This document shows positions 8,029 to 14,942 of a DNA stretch of 64,000 nt, one piece after another. The stretch is from Chachezhania antarctica (GTDB lineage: Bacteria > Pseudomonadota > Alphaproteobacteria > Rhodobacterales > Rhodobacteraceae). How positions within the stretch are numbered: the stretch's first letter is position 1; every line of letters begins with the position of its first letter. Under the pieces are notes generated by a model. It was not told where the DNA came from. It did no database searches and saw only the letters and a program-made list of their open reading frames with translations. Made by a program: the position numbers and the translations under genes. The DNA is taken from NCBI RefSeq assembly GCF_003646465.1, contig NZ_QZEX01000010.1:1-64000 (forward strand), written 5' to 3'.

Positions 8029-8082
8029 GACGGGTTGAAGGCTGGGAGAGTGGCTCCCGGCGCTCGTCGCGGGAGATAGCCG
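8029..8082 (+). promoter_or_regulatory. Nested-stem leader RNA of the DUF932 gene (copy 2 of the AGTGG family)
   Basis: The outer stem is GACGGG (8029-8034) with CTCGTC (8063-8068, one G-U pair). The inner stem is GGGAG (8044-8048) with CTCCC (8054-8058), closing AGTGG. The ribosome binding site GGGAGA follows at once, about 7 bases before ATG 8083. Relative to copy 1 the changes keep pairing (CTTCC to CTCCC, CCCGTC to CTCGTC). The upstream stretch AGAGGAGGGCCGG (from 8006) recurs before the strawberry-notch gene near 14861. Confidence 0.6.
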
Positions 8083-9282
8083 ATGGGCGTTGTAGAAGTT
8101 CTGGATCCGGTGCAGCCGATGGGGGCTGGTGGCTGGAAAGTGGATGTAAGCCGGGGTGAGCGGAACGGGCGGGTGTCGTCCGAATGGTTCAACCGGCCCG
8201 ATGACGAGCGGTATCTGTCGCTCGACGATCTCTGGGCCAATGTGAAAGGCCGGTCGGAACGCAGCCGCAGCCGTGTGGTGCAGACGGCGAACATCCGGGT
8301 CGAGGCCGCGCGCGACAACCCCGAGCGGTTGCACCTGATGCTGCCGAAGGCGCAAGAACCGGTCGCGCCCACGCATTGGGCGTTTGGCCAGCTTGCCAGC
8401 ATCGTTGGCGCACCGGCCTCCTACCTGCGGCAGCTGCCTGCGCCGCTGGCGGGGATCAACCTGCAATACGGCCTGACCAACCACCGCGCCGAACAGGTCA
8501 AAACCTTCGAGACCGAAGACGGCCGCACCGAACTGCGCGCCGTGACGGGCCCCGACTATGGCCGCATCCACGATTTCGAGCTGGTCGAGGCGGTGCAGCG
8601 CATTGCGGGCAATGGCACTGGCGACACGCGCTGGAAGGTGCCGGGCGTGCTGGACTGGTCGACAGGGGTCTACAACCCCGATGTCGAAATCAGCCGCGAC
8701 ACGACCACGCTTTATGCCTCGGACCGCGATGTCTTCCTGTTCCTGGTCGATGATCGCAACCCGATCGAGGCGGGTCGACTGCCCGACGGCTCTCCTGATC
8801 TCTACTTCCGGGGCTTCTACTGCTGGAATTCCGAGGTGGGCGCGAAAACCCTTGGCATGGCGAGCTTCTACTTGCGGGCGGTGTGCCAGAACCGCAATCT
8901 CTGGGGCGTCGAGGATTTTCAGGAGATCCGGATCCGGCATTCGAAATACGCCGCCTCCCGCTTTGCCCATGAGGCGGCCCCGGCGCTGACGCGGTTCGCC
9001 AATTCCTCGCCGCAGGGCTTCGTGAACGGCATCAAGGCCGCGCGGCAGCAGATCGTGGCGCGCAGCGACGAGGATCGCGCGGATTTTCTGCGCAAGCGGG
9101 GCTTCTCGAAGGCGGAGTCCGGCAAGATCATCGAGAAAGTGCTGATGGAAGAAGGCCGCCCGCCCGAGAGCATCTTCGACTTCGTGCAGGGCATCACGCG
9201 GCTTGCGCGCGACAAGACCCAGCAGGATGCCCGCCTCGACATGGAAGGGCGCGCCAAGAAGCTCCTCGACCGGGTGGGCTGA
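8083..9282 (+). CDS. DUF932-family phage/plasmid protein
   Basis: 399 residues with the DUF932 domain: early ANIRVEAARDNPERL and PAPLAGINLQYG, then ELRAVTGPDYGRIHDFELVEAVQ near residue 160, a ribbon of strands around ASDRDVFLFLVDD, and a helical C-terminus. Proteins of this family are common on plasmids and phages next to recombination genes; their biochemical role is unsettled. It is followed by an intrinsic terminator and then radC, the usual neighbour on alphaproteobacterial plasmids. The N-terminal 30 residues before the domain are variable, and ATG 8083 is supported by GGGAGA. Confidence 0.85.
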   Translation: MGVVEVLDPVQPMGAGGWKVDVSRGERNGRVSSEWFNRPDDERYLSLDDLWANVKGRSERSRSRVVQTANIRVEAARDNPERLHLMLPKAQEPVAPTHWAFGQLASIVGAPASYLRQLPAPLAGINLQYGLTNHRAEQVKTFETEDGRTELRAVTGPDYGRIHDFELVEAVQRIAGNGTGDTRWKVPGVLDWSTGVYNPDVEISRDTTTLYASDRDVFLFLVDDRNPIEAGRLPDGSPDLYFRGFYCWNSEVGAKTLGMASFYLRAVCQNRNLWGVEDFQEIRIRHSKYAASRFAHEAAPALTRFANSSPQGFVNGIKAARQQIVARSDEDRADFLRKRGFSKAESGKIIEKVLMEEGRPPESIFDFVQGITRLARDKTQQDARLDMEGRAKKLLDRVG

Positions 9283-9295
9283 TAGAGCGCCCAAG

Positions 9296-9336
9296 CAGCG
9301 ATCGCCCGACACCGGGGCGGTCGCTGTAGCCTTTTT
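9296..9336 (+). terminator. Intrinsic terminator after the DUF932 gene
   Basis: CAGCGATCGCCC (9296-9307) pairs with GGGCGGTCGCTG (9315-9326) over 12 positions with one wobble, followed by TAGCCTTTTTC. It separates the DUF932 gene from radC. Confidence 0.75.
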
Positions 9337-9409
9337 CTCAACATGCACGCCGCTGGCCATGCCCCGAAAGGGCAGGGGGCTTCGGTGTGCGGATTTCAGC
9401 GAGACACCC

Positions 9410-9850
9410 ATGACTCCCCAGGAAGAAACCGTCATCCTTGAGGCCCGCGACATCCTTGGCCGCTATCTCAGCCAGAACCCGGTTATCGGCAGCTGGCAGG
9501 CGCTGATGGATTATTGCGCGCTGACCGTGCGTGGGCCGATCGAGCGGTTCCACGTCCTCTATCTCGACCGCAAGAATCGCATCATCGCCGATGAGCTCTT
9601 GTCGACCGGCACAGTTGATCATGTCCCGGTCTATCCGCGCGAGGTGATCAAGCGCGCCCTGATGCTGAACGCCAGCGCCCTGATCCTGATCCACAACCAC
9701 CCGTCGGGTGATCCGACGCCGTCCGAGGCTGATCTCAGCATGACCAAGGAAATCCAGAAGGGCTGCAAGTATCTCGGCCTGACGCTGCATGACCACATCA
9801 TCGTCGGCGCCGGGACGGAGCTGAGCCTGCGGGCCCTCGGCAAACTCTGA
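9410..9850 (+). CDS. radC: Short RadC-family JAB-domain protein
   Basis: 146 residues made almost entirely of the RadC JAB/MPN+ domain. The metal site is intact: HNHPSGDPTPSEAD has His95-x-His97-x7-Ser105-x2-Asp108. The N-terminal helix-hairpin-helix of chromosomal RadC is missing, which is normal for plasmid and integrative-element copies. The true role of RadC is unresolved; JAB folds are metalloproteases or isopeptidases, but no substrate is established. ATG 9410 is the first start consistent with domain length; a longer in-frame version would run into the terminator. It stands between DUF932 and another leader-controlled gene. Confidence 0.9.
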   Translation: MTPQEETVILEARDILGRYLSQNPVIGSWQALMDYCALTVRGPIERFHVLYLDRKNRIIADELLSTGTVDHVPVYPREVIKRALMLNASALILIHNHPSGDPTPSEADLSMTKEIQKGCKYLGLTLHDHIIVGAGTELSLRALGKL

Positions 9851-9910
9851 CGCTGTGGCCAGATCCATCACCGTCGCCCTTTCGAGGAAGAGGGTGGCGG
9901 TTTGGTCTGT

Positions 9911-9959
9911 GACGGATGATGCGGGGAGAGTGGCTTCCCGCGCCGTTGGAGACATTGCC
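9911..9959 (+). promoter_or_regulatory. Nested-stem leader RNA (copy 3 of the AGTGG family)
   Basis: The outer stem is GACGG (9911-9915) with CCGTT (9943-9947). The inner stem is GCGGGGAG (9921-9928) with CTTCCCGC (9934-9941) around AGTGG (9929-9933). TTGGAGA follows the stem and ends about 8 bases before ATG 9960. The inner stem is longer than in copies 1 and 2, and the extra pairs are complementary, as expected for selection on structure. Confidence 0.6.
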
Positions 9960-10478
9960 ATGTTTGACCTTCCCCTGCCGATCCAGCCGAGCCCGCGTCC
10001 GATGGGCCCCGTTCTAAATGGCCCGACTGTCGCTCCTGATCCCAGCCTGCCTTTCGCGCTGACGCGGATGCACCAGACGCCGGCAGGCCTGATGTCGGGC
10101 ACTGCTGCCCCCGTGGTCGTTGAGCGTTTCCCGACGTTGGTCGACGCCATGCAGGGGGCGTTTGAGTATGCAAAGGATAACGGCCTTGAAGCAGCGCCGC
10201 AGCTTCTGGCGATCCTTGATTGCGACCAGCGCCTGGTTCTTGCCGGGGCCACCAGTCATGGCGCTGTGGCTTGGTGCCACCCTGTCGCCAATGCTCTTGA
10301 GGCGCGGGCCATTGTGACCGAGGCGGTTCATCTGCGCGCCCAGGCTGGCCGCGCCACTGACTGGCACGAGCCTGAATTGGCGCAGCGGCTTCGTCACCGT
10401 GCTGATCTGCTGGATGCCCGCCTTGTCGACCCGCTCTGGCGCGCTTTTGCCGCCCGGGCGCTGCAGATCGCGGCGTGA
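9960..10478 (+). CDS. Conserved plasmid protein of unknown function
   Basis: 172 residues from ATG 9960, which sits directly behind the copy-3 leader. There is a Pro-rich N-terminus (residues 1-45), then an alpha/beta segment (LLAILDCDQRLVLAG, HGAVAWCHPVANALEARAIV) and a helical, Arg-rich C-terminus (ELAQRLRHRADLLDARLVDPLWRAFAARAL). No family is recognised. It heads a run of small plasmid genes to 12.8 kb whose order suggests co-inheritance as a block. Nothing visible points to an enzymatic function. Confidence 0.6.
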   Translation: MFDLPLPIQPSPRPMGPVLNGPTVAPDPSLPFALTRMHQTPAGLMSGTAAPVVVERFPTLVDAMQGAFEYAKDNGLEAAPQLLAILDCDQRLVLAGATSHGAVAWCHPVANALEARAIVTEAVHLRAQAGRATDWHEPELAQRLRHRADLLDARLVDPLWRAFAARALQIAA

Positions 10479-10581
10479 CGCCCGAGAGACAGAGGAGGGC
10501 TGGGAAGGGTTTGAGCCTTCGGGGGGCAGAGGAGTGCGCCACCCGGGGGGTCTGACCTGTCCTCACCGAACGGAGATATTC

Positions 10582-11073
10582 ATGACCCAGACTGAACCCA
10601 CTCTGGCCGCCCCGCTGCGGCCTTCCACCGTCGATTTCGGGGCGATCCTTGCCGCGCATGCCGAACGCACCGCCCGGACCCTCGCCCTGCGCCCATGCAA
10701 CAAAGACCGCCTGTTCGATGGCCTCATGGCCGCCGGCATCACCCATGTCACCGTGACCTTCGACGGGGCCGGTGACAGCGGCCAGATCGAAAGCATCGGC
10801 GCCTGGGCGGGCGAGACGGCTGTCGACTTCCCCGCGACTGAAATCCCCTATGCCGCGCTGACGTGGGATGATCCCGAGGTCGAGATGCGCAGCCTGTCAC
10901 TGGAGGATGTTGTCGAGCAGCTCACCTACGACTTCCTCTCCGATACCCATGACGGTTGGGAAAACAACGACGGCGCCTACGGCGAGTTCTGCTTCGACGC
11001 CGCCGCCCGCTGCATCCATCTCGAGTTCAACGAGCGCTTCACCTCGTCCGAACTTTACACGCACGATTTCTGA
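10582..11073 (+). CDS. DUF6878-like plasmid protein
   Basis: 163 residues, acidic. The N-terminal third has a helix typical of this family (AHAERTARTLALRPCNKDRLFDGL), followed by VTVTFDGAGDSGQIE and the aromatic/acidic C-terminal block DTHDGWENNDGAYGEF...IHLEFNERF. I recognise it as the DUF6878 type found on alphaproteobacterial plasmids and phages, from memory and without a search; its function is unknown. ATG 10582 follows CGGAGA. The 100-base GC-rich leader shares GAGGAGGGC-GGGAAGG with the leader of the strawberry-notch gene. Confidence 0.7.
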   Translation: MTQTEPTLAAPLRPSTVDFGAILAAHAERTARTLALRPCNKDRLFDGLMAAGITHVTVTFDGAGDSGQIESIGAWAGETAVDFPATEIPYAALTWDDPEVEMRSLSLEDVVEQLTYDFLSDTHDGWENNDGAYGEFCFDAAARCIHLEFNERFTSSELYTHDF

Positions 11074-11083
11074 GGGGGCGACG

Positions 11084-11461
11084 ATGGCACATCCCTACCA
11101 CCACGCCCTGTCCTCAGTGAAGAAATGGGGCGGCACGGTCGATGATTTCATCGCGGTGCATGCATGGTTCGACCAAAGCAAGGAGATCACCGCCGATTTT
11201 CGGCACCGGGCCCTGCGGCACCATGCCGAGGGTATCTTCATGGCCGAGACGATTTTCGGTCCGACCCTCACGCTTTCGACCGGGCGCATCATCCCGACCC
11301 GCTGGGTCGGCGAACAGCACGTGAAGGAAGACCTCGGCTTCATCCCGAGCTTCGCCGACTGGGTGAAGGCCATCCGACCCGAACCCTGGATGGGCCGGTC
11401 CGAGCGGATCGAGGCGCTGGTCGATCCGCATCTCGCCTCGCCCTTGGTCGAGGTCAGTTGA
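11084..11461 (+). CDS. DUF6915-like plasmid protein
   Basis: 125 residues beginning MAHPYHHALSSVKKWGG, with a conserved-looking core (WFDQSKEITADFRHRALRHHAEGIFMAE) rich in His and Arg, and IIPTRWVGEQHVKEDLGFIPSFADWV toward the end. I recognise this as the DUF6915 type from memory; the His-rich middle could bind metal, but that is only a possibility. It starts 10 bases after the previous stop with GAGGGGGCG as ribosome binding site, so the genes are probably co-transcribed. Confidence 0.7.
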   Translation: MAHPYHHALSSVKKWGGTVDDFIAVHAWFDQSKEITADFRHRALRHHAEGIFMAETIFGPTLTLSTGRIIPTRWVGEQHVKEDLGFIPSFADWVKAIRPEPWMGRSERIEALVDPHLASPLVEVS

Positions 11462-11462
11462 C

Positions 11463-11660
11463 ATGACCGACCCGGCCTATCATCGCCTCGGCCTGCCGGT
11501 GACCGCTTCGCCTTACGCCGTCCTGCGCGCAGCGGTCCGGGCGCTTCATCCCGACACGCGCGCCGTGCGCGGCTTCCGGACCTCGCGCAAGCGCTTCTAC
11601 CAGCAGATGCTCTGCGCCCATGCCGCGCGACAGGCGGCGGGCGACCAGCCAAACGGCTGA
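11463..11660 (+). CDS. Small basic conserved plasmid protein
   Basis: 65 residues, strongly basic. The opening YHRLGLPVTASPYAVLRAAVRALHPDTR resembles the first helices of a J-domain-like fold, but the HPD tripeptide of true J-domains is not in the canonical place (HPDTR occurs near residue 29), so co-chaperone function is not claimed. The start lies one base after the stop of the previous gene, indicating translational coupling. Confidence 0.6.
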   Translation: MTDPAYHRLGLPVTASPYAVLRAAVRALHPDTRAVRGFRTSRKRFYQQMLCAHAARQAAGDQPNG

Positions 11661-11693
11661 TTACCCCCAACCACCCCTTCATTCCAACACAAC

Positions 11694-11716
11694 GCCCGGC
11701 CGCCCGGCCGGGTTTT
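11694..11716 (+). terminator. Terminator-like hairpin with T-run
   Basis: CCCGGCCG and CGGCCGGG form an inverted repeat followed directly by TTTT. The loop is very small, so the effective stem is probably six to seven pairs. It lies between the DUF6915-block genes and the next pair. Confidence 0.55.
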
Positions 11717-11735
11717 CCCCATTCAGGAGGTCCCC

Positions 11736-12155
11736 ATGGCGGATTACTTCACCCATTTCTCATGCCTGATCGACGTCGGCAGCCCCGACAAGGCCGCCCG
11801 GGCCCTTGCCCTGTTCCAGCGCTTGCGCGCCGCGGATCAGGACGCCGATGACCCGGAGGTCTCGGGCTTCACTCTTGAGCGCCAGGACGCGCCCGAGGGC
11901 AGCACGCTCTGGATCCATGACGACGAGCACGGCGATGTCGAGGCGGTTATCCGTTTCGTGCTGCGCCTTGCAGAAGACTTCGAGCTCACCGGCCTCTGGG
12001 GGTTTCAGTACGGTCTGACCTGTTCCCGCCCGCGCCTCGACGCCTTCGGCGGCGGCGCGCATGTCATCGACCTCGGCGCGCAGAAATCCGTCGGCTGGAC
12101 GAGCAGCCAGGAATGGCTGGCCGCCGCGCTAAACGGGGAGGAGGTCGATGCCTGA
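11736..12155 (+). CDS. Conserved acidic plasmid protein of unknown function
   Basis: 139 residues, acidic. It has alternating strand and helix segments (FSCLIDVGSPDKAARALALFQRLR; TLWIHDDEHGDVEAVIRFVLRLAEDFEL; WGFQYGLTCSRPRLDAFGGGAHVIDL). No catalytic motif is visible. The start follows CAGGAGG at ideal spacing. Its end overlaps the start of the next gene by 8 bases, so the two proteins are likely made together. Confidence 0.65.
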   Translation: MADYFTHFSCLIDVGSPDKAARALALFQRLRAADQDADDPEVSGFTLERQDAPEGSTLWIHDDEHGDVEAVIRFVLRLAEDFELTGLWGFQYGLTCSRPRLDAFGGGAHVIDLGAQKSVGWTSSQEWLAAALNGEEVDA

Positions 12156-12792
12156 GGTCATCTGCACAACAGTCTACCAGTTCCCCGAACTCTCGGATGC
12201 CGCCAAGGAAAAGGCGCGCAGCTGGTATCGCGAGCTTGGCCCCCATGACGACTGGTGGGACGCGGTCTACGAGGATTTCGAGCGTATCTGCGATATCCTC
12301 GGCATTCGTCTCAAAACCACGCCCGTGCGCCTGATGGGCGGCGGCACGCGGGCCAAGCCCTGCATCTGGTTCTCAGGCTTCTGGAGCCAGGGCGACGGGG
12401 CTTGCTTCGAAGGTTACTGGTCCCACTCCAAGGGCGCGGCCGCGCGCATCCGGGACTACGCCCCGACGGACGCGACGCTGCATGGCATCGCCGACTGGCT
12501 GCAGGCCATCCAGCGGCGGAATTTCTACCAGCTCGCTGCCGAGGTCAGCCACCGCGGCCGCTACTACCACGAATACACCATGTCCGTGGACGTCACGCGG
12601 GACAGCCCGACCTGGCAGCCGCCGACCGAAGACGCCGAGGAGATCGTGACCGAGGCGCTGCGTGATCTGGCCCGCTGGCTCTACCGCCAGCTTCAGGCTG
12701 AATACGACCACCTGACCTCGGACGAGGCCATAGAGGAGGGGATCATCGTCAACGAGTACACCTTCACCGAAGAAGGGCGCCGGTTCGGGTGA
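12148..12792 (+). CDS. Conserved plasmid/phage protein (sometimes labelled antitoxin-like)
   Basis: 214 residues with a run of aromatic residues (WYRELGPHDDWWDAVYEDFERICDILGI), then a middle block IWFSGFWSQGDGACFEGYW and a helical acidic C-terminus. Proteins of this type are widespread on phages and plasmids and have been given the label 'antitoxin of toxin-antitoxin stability system' without good evidence that I know of. No toxin partner is adjacent except the separate RES/Xre pair, which has its own promoter. Translationally coupled to the preceding gene by an 8-base overlap. Confidence 0.65.
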   Translation: MPEVICTTVYQFPELSDAAKEKARSWYRELGPHDDWWDAVYEDFERICDILGIRLKTTPVRLMGGGTRAKPCIWFSGFWSQGDGACFEGYWSHSKGAAARIRDYAPTDATLHGIADWLQAIQRRNFYQLAAEVSHRGRYYHEYTMSVDVTRDSPTWQPPTEDAEEIVTEALRDLARWLYRQLQAEYDHLTSDEAIEEGIIVNEYTFTEEGRRFG

Positions 12793-12815
12793 GAGCGCAG
12801 GCAGTTCATTTGATC

Positions 12816-12843
12816 TTTACAATCAGGCCATATGATCTATATT
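12816..12843 (+). promoter_or_regulatory. Promoter of the Xre/RES toxin-antitoxin operon
   Basis: TTTACA (12816-12821), a 16-base spacer and TATATT (12838-12843) form a good sigma-70 type promoter about 20 bases before the antitoxin start. TGATCT occurs twice (12811-12816 and 12833-12838) around the elements and could be half-sites for antitoxin autorepression, which is the known behaviour of such operons. Confidence 0.6.
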
Positions 12844-12862
12844 CAGCCCAATGGAGGACGCC

Positions 12863-13252
12863 ATGTACGTCGCAGAGAAAATCCGGGAACCCGCACAGAT
12901 CAACGCCGTCGCGTTGAAGGCTTACGCGCGCGTGGTCGATGCTTGGGGCCTTAACCTGAACGAAGCGGCTGGCCTTGCCGATATGACGGTGAGCACGTGG
13001 AAGCGCGCCAAGAAGCCGGACTTTGCGGGAGAACTGACCAAGGATCAACTCCTGCGACTCAGTGCGGTGATCGGCATCTACAAGTCGCTCGAACTCTACT
13101 TCTCCGAGCCGCTCGCGCGAAGCTGGTTCACCCGACCGAACACAGGGCCGCTGTTCGGGGGTAGCCGTCCGGTTGATACCGCCATCGACGGGGGCTTGCC
13201 GCAAATTCTCGCGGTTCGGACCTATCTTGATGCATTGCGCGGTGGGGCATGA
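12863..13252 (+). CDS. Xre/MbcA/ParS-type antitoxin
   Basis: 129 residues. A helix-turn-helix of the Xre type covers about residues 25-55 (GLNLNEAAGLADMTVSTWKRA). It is followed by the ParS/MbcA toxin-binding region: QLLRLSAVIGIYKSLELYF, then WFTRPNTGPLFGGSRPVDTAIDGG near residues 92-115, which carries the family's NtgplFgGs-type motif. I chose ATG 12863 because GGAGG precedes it by 5 bases; ATG 12851 would be leaderless relative to the predicted promoter. It neutralises the RES toxin encoded next and probably represses the operon. The stop overlaps the toxin start by 4 bases. Confidence 0.85.
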   Translation: MYVAEKIREPAQINAVALKAYARVVDAWGLNLNEAAGLADMTVSTWKRAKKPDFAGELTKDQLLRLSAVIGIYKSLELYFSEPLARSWFTRPNTGPLFGGSRPVDTAIDGGLPQILAVRTYLDALRGGA

Positions 13253-13950
13253 AGCAGACCGAGATTTCTGATCGTGGTCTCGTTCGTCTCCTGCCCGCCA
13301 CTTACCACAAGCCGCCATCCCTGCGCGGTCTCGTCGATACCGATGACGAGATGGAGATCCTCGCAGAGATCGAGGGCCTGACCAGCGGCCGCCTTCTGGC
13401 CGAACGTGGCCGCAATCCCCATCTGGACCCGCGCGAGCTTGCCTGGCAGCGGCGCAGCCGCGATCTGCGCATTTACGGCGACAGTCATGTCAACGCTGCC
13501 TTCACCTATACCCGCGCCGGCGGGAACCGCTTCAACACCGAAGATCGTGGCGCCTGGTACTGCGCGTGGGAGGTGATGGTTTCTGTCAGCGAAGTGGCCT
13601 GGCACCGCACCCGTGAACTCGGCTTTACCGGCAGCTTCCATGACAGCGCTCGCTATGTGGAATTGTTGGCGGATTTCATCGGGATCTTCGATGATCTGAC
13701 CGATGAGCCGGAACACCCAGCGCTGCATCCCGATCCGGCTGTCGGATATCCCGAGGGCCAAAGCCTGGCCCAACATCTTCGCCGGGCTGGATCGCGGGGC
13801 CTGATCTACCCCTCAGTTCGGGCTCCCGCGCCGGGCGGGAATTGCCTCGTCTGCTTCGAGCCCCACGCCATCCAGAACGTCCGGCCGGGCGCGTCTTGGG
13901 ATCTTGTTTGGGATGGGACACCGCACTACTCGCTTACTGCCGTCGGCTGA
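13249..13950 (+). CDS. RES-domain toxin (NAD+-degrading family)
   Basis: 233 residues. The RES fold signature is present: GGNRFNTEDRGAWYCAWE near residues 88-105 supplies the Arg and Tyr positions used for NAD+ binding, and RGLIYPSVRAPAPGGNCLVCFEP near 184-205 supplies the Ser/Glu-region motif that names the family. RES toxins are known to deplete cellular NAD+ by phosphorolysis or a related reaction, causing growth arrest. It is coupled to the Xre-type antitoxin upstream through ATGA. The pair is a post-segregational stability module, a common use on plasmids. A terminator-like palindrome, GCGCATGCGC followed by six T, lies just after the stop (13960-13975). Confidence 0.85.
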   Translation: MKQTEISDRGLVRLLPATYHKPPSLRGLVDTDDEMEILAEIEGLTSGRLLAERGRNPHLDPRELAWQRRSRDLRIYGDSHVNAAFTYTRAGGNRFNTEDRGAWYCAWEVMVSVSEVAWHRTRELGFTGSFHDSARYVELLADFIGIFDDLTDEPEHPALHPDPAVGYPEGQSLAQHLRRAGSRGLIYPSVRAPAPGGNCLVCFEPHAIQNVRPGASWDLVWDGTPHYSLTAVG

Positions 13951-13975
13951 CGAGTAATGGCGCATGCGCTTTTTT

Positions 13976-14472
13976 GGGGGGGGCGAAGACATGAAACCGG
14001 CAAACGGCAACAGGCCGGACGTCACGCATTTGAAGCCGTGTGACCATCAGTTGTTCTTTGAGGCTTTGGACTGAGTCCGCCGGTCTTCTGGGCTTCGTAT
14101 AGACGCGCTGAGGAAGGCGACGTCTCGGCCCCAAGAGACCACTATAGTTTTCTTCGATGAGGTTGCTTTTCCAGCGTTATGGACGCTCCAACATCACCAT
14201 TTCCAAAGAACTGAGGGGCTAGCCCCAAGTGGAGGAAGATCTGAAGACGCTGGGTCGAGAGACGACTACGACTTGCGGTGGTTGCCGAAGGCCGATGTAG
14301 GCATCTCCCGGCGTCCCGCCGGGCCCAGGTCTTGGTCCTTCGGACAGGAGTTTGACCGAGGCTGATGTCCCGAAGGGCTAATCTGCCAACCTATAGGTTG
14401 GCAACTACGCTCGGTTTGCCAAGCCACGGTATGGCAGAAGCTCCGGAAGGCCGGAGCCAGCCGGTGCCGTGC
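13976..14472. other. Gene-free stretch with a 20-bp perfect palindrome
   Basis: About 500 bases without a credible gene. The clear feature is TGCCAACCTATAGGTTGGCA (14384-14403), a perfect 20-base palindrome containing the same GCCAAC/GTTGGC half-sites as the palindrome at 131-148. A GC-rich hairpin (TCCCGGCGTCCCGCCGGG, near 14308-14325) and a stem-like TTGGTCC-TTC-GGACAGG (near 14333-14347) that recalls the nested leaders are also present. It may be decayed coding DNA plus a protein-binding site. Confidence 0.4.
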
Positions 14473-14766
14473 TCACTTGTTCCCGTCGATCCACTTCGAC
14501 ATCAGCCCCTTGTCGCGGAAACATTCGTCCGGCACGGCGCGGCGCTTGATCCGGGCGAGGCGTTCTGCAAAGGCGACCTGCCTTGATGTCGGGCGGCTTT
14601 CCTGCGCGCCCGGGTTCATCTTGGCTTGTTCGTCGATCCAGGCACTCAGGGATCGCCGATCTTGCTGAACCTCCCACGGCAGAAGCGTCTGGTTGCGCAG
14701 GGCCAGCGCGCGGGCATAGGCGATCTGCTTTGGCGTCGCGGGCAGGGCGTAAGTGGTGCTTTCCAT
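14473..14766 (-). CDS. Small protein made of two tandem copies of a ~40-residue motif
   Basis: 97 residues. The motif appears twice: residues 10-45 (ATPKQIAYARALAL...LSAWIDEQ) and residues 58-95 (PTSRQVAFAERLAR...LMSKWIDGN), each with a (T/S)x(K/R)Qxx(Y/F)AxxLA opening and an (S)xWID ending. Such repeats occur in small phage and plasmid proteins and may bind DNA, but I cannot name a function. ATG 14766 is preceded by AAGGGAGATCCCCG. It is on the opposite strand to its neighbours and divergent from the strawberry-notch gene. Confidence 0.65.
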   Translation of the reverse strand: MESTTYALPATPKQIAYARALALRNQTLLPWEVQQDRRSLSAWIDEQAKMNPGAQESRPTSRQVAFAERLARIKRRAVPDECFRDKGLMSKWIDGNK

Positions 14767-14942
14767 CGGGGATCTCCCTTCTTAGCGTCGCTTTCAGCAT
14801 AGAACATAACGGGAACAAAATCAAGCCGCCTGCGGAAATCATGGGGTTTGAGAGGAAGAGGAGGGCCGGGGAAGGTCAGGCCTGAGGGTGCCCGAAAGAG
14901 GGTGTCCGGGGCTGATCCTGTCCCTCATTCCGGAGTTTCCCG

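Noticed and set aside
7873-9453. 526-codon minus-strand frame opposite the DUF932 gene
   Set aside because: Antisense shadow; the plus strand has the family motifs, a leader with ribosome binding site and a terminator.
13976-14472. Possible insertion sequence remnant
   Set aside because: No terminal repeats, target duplication or transposase motif could be found by eye.
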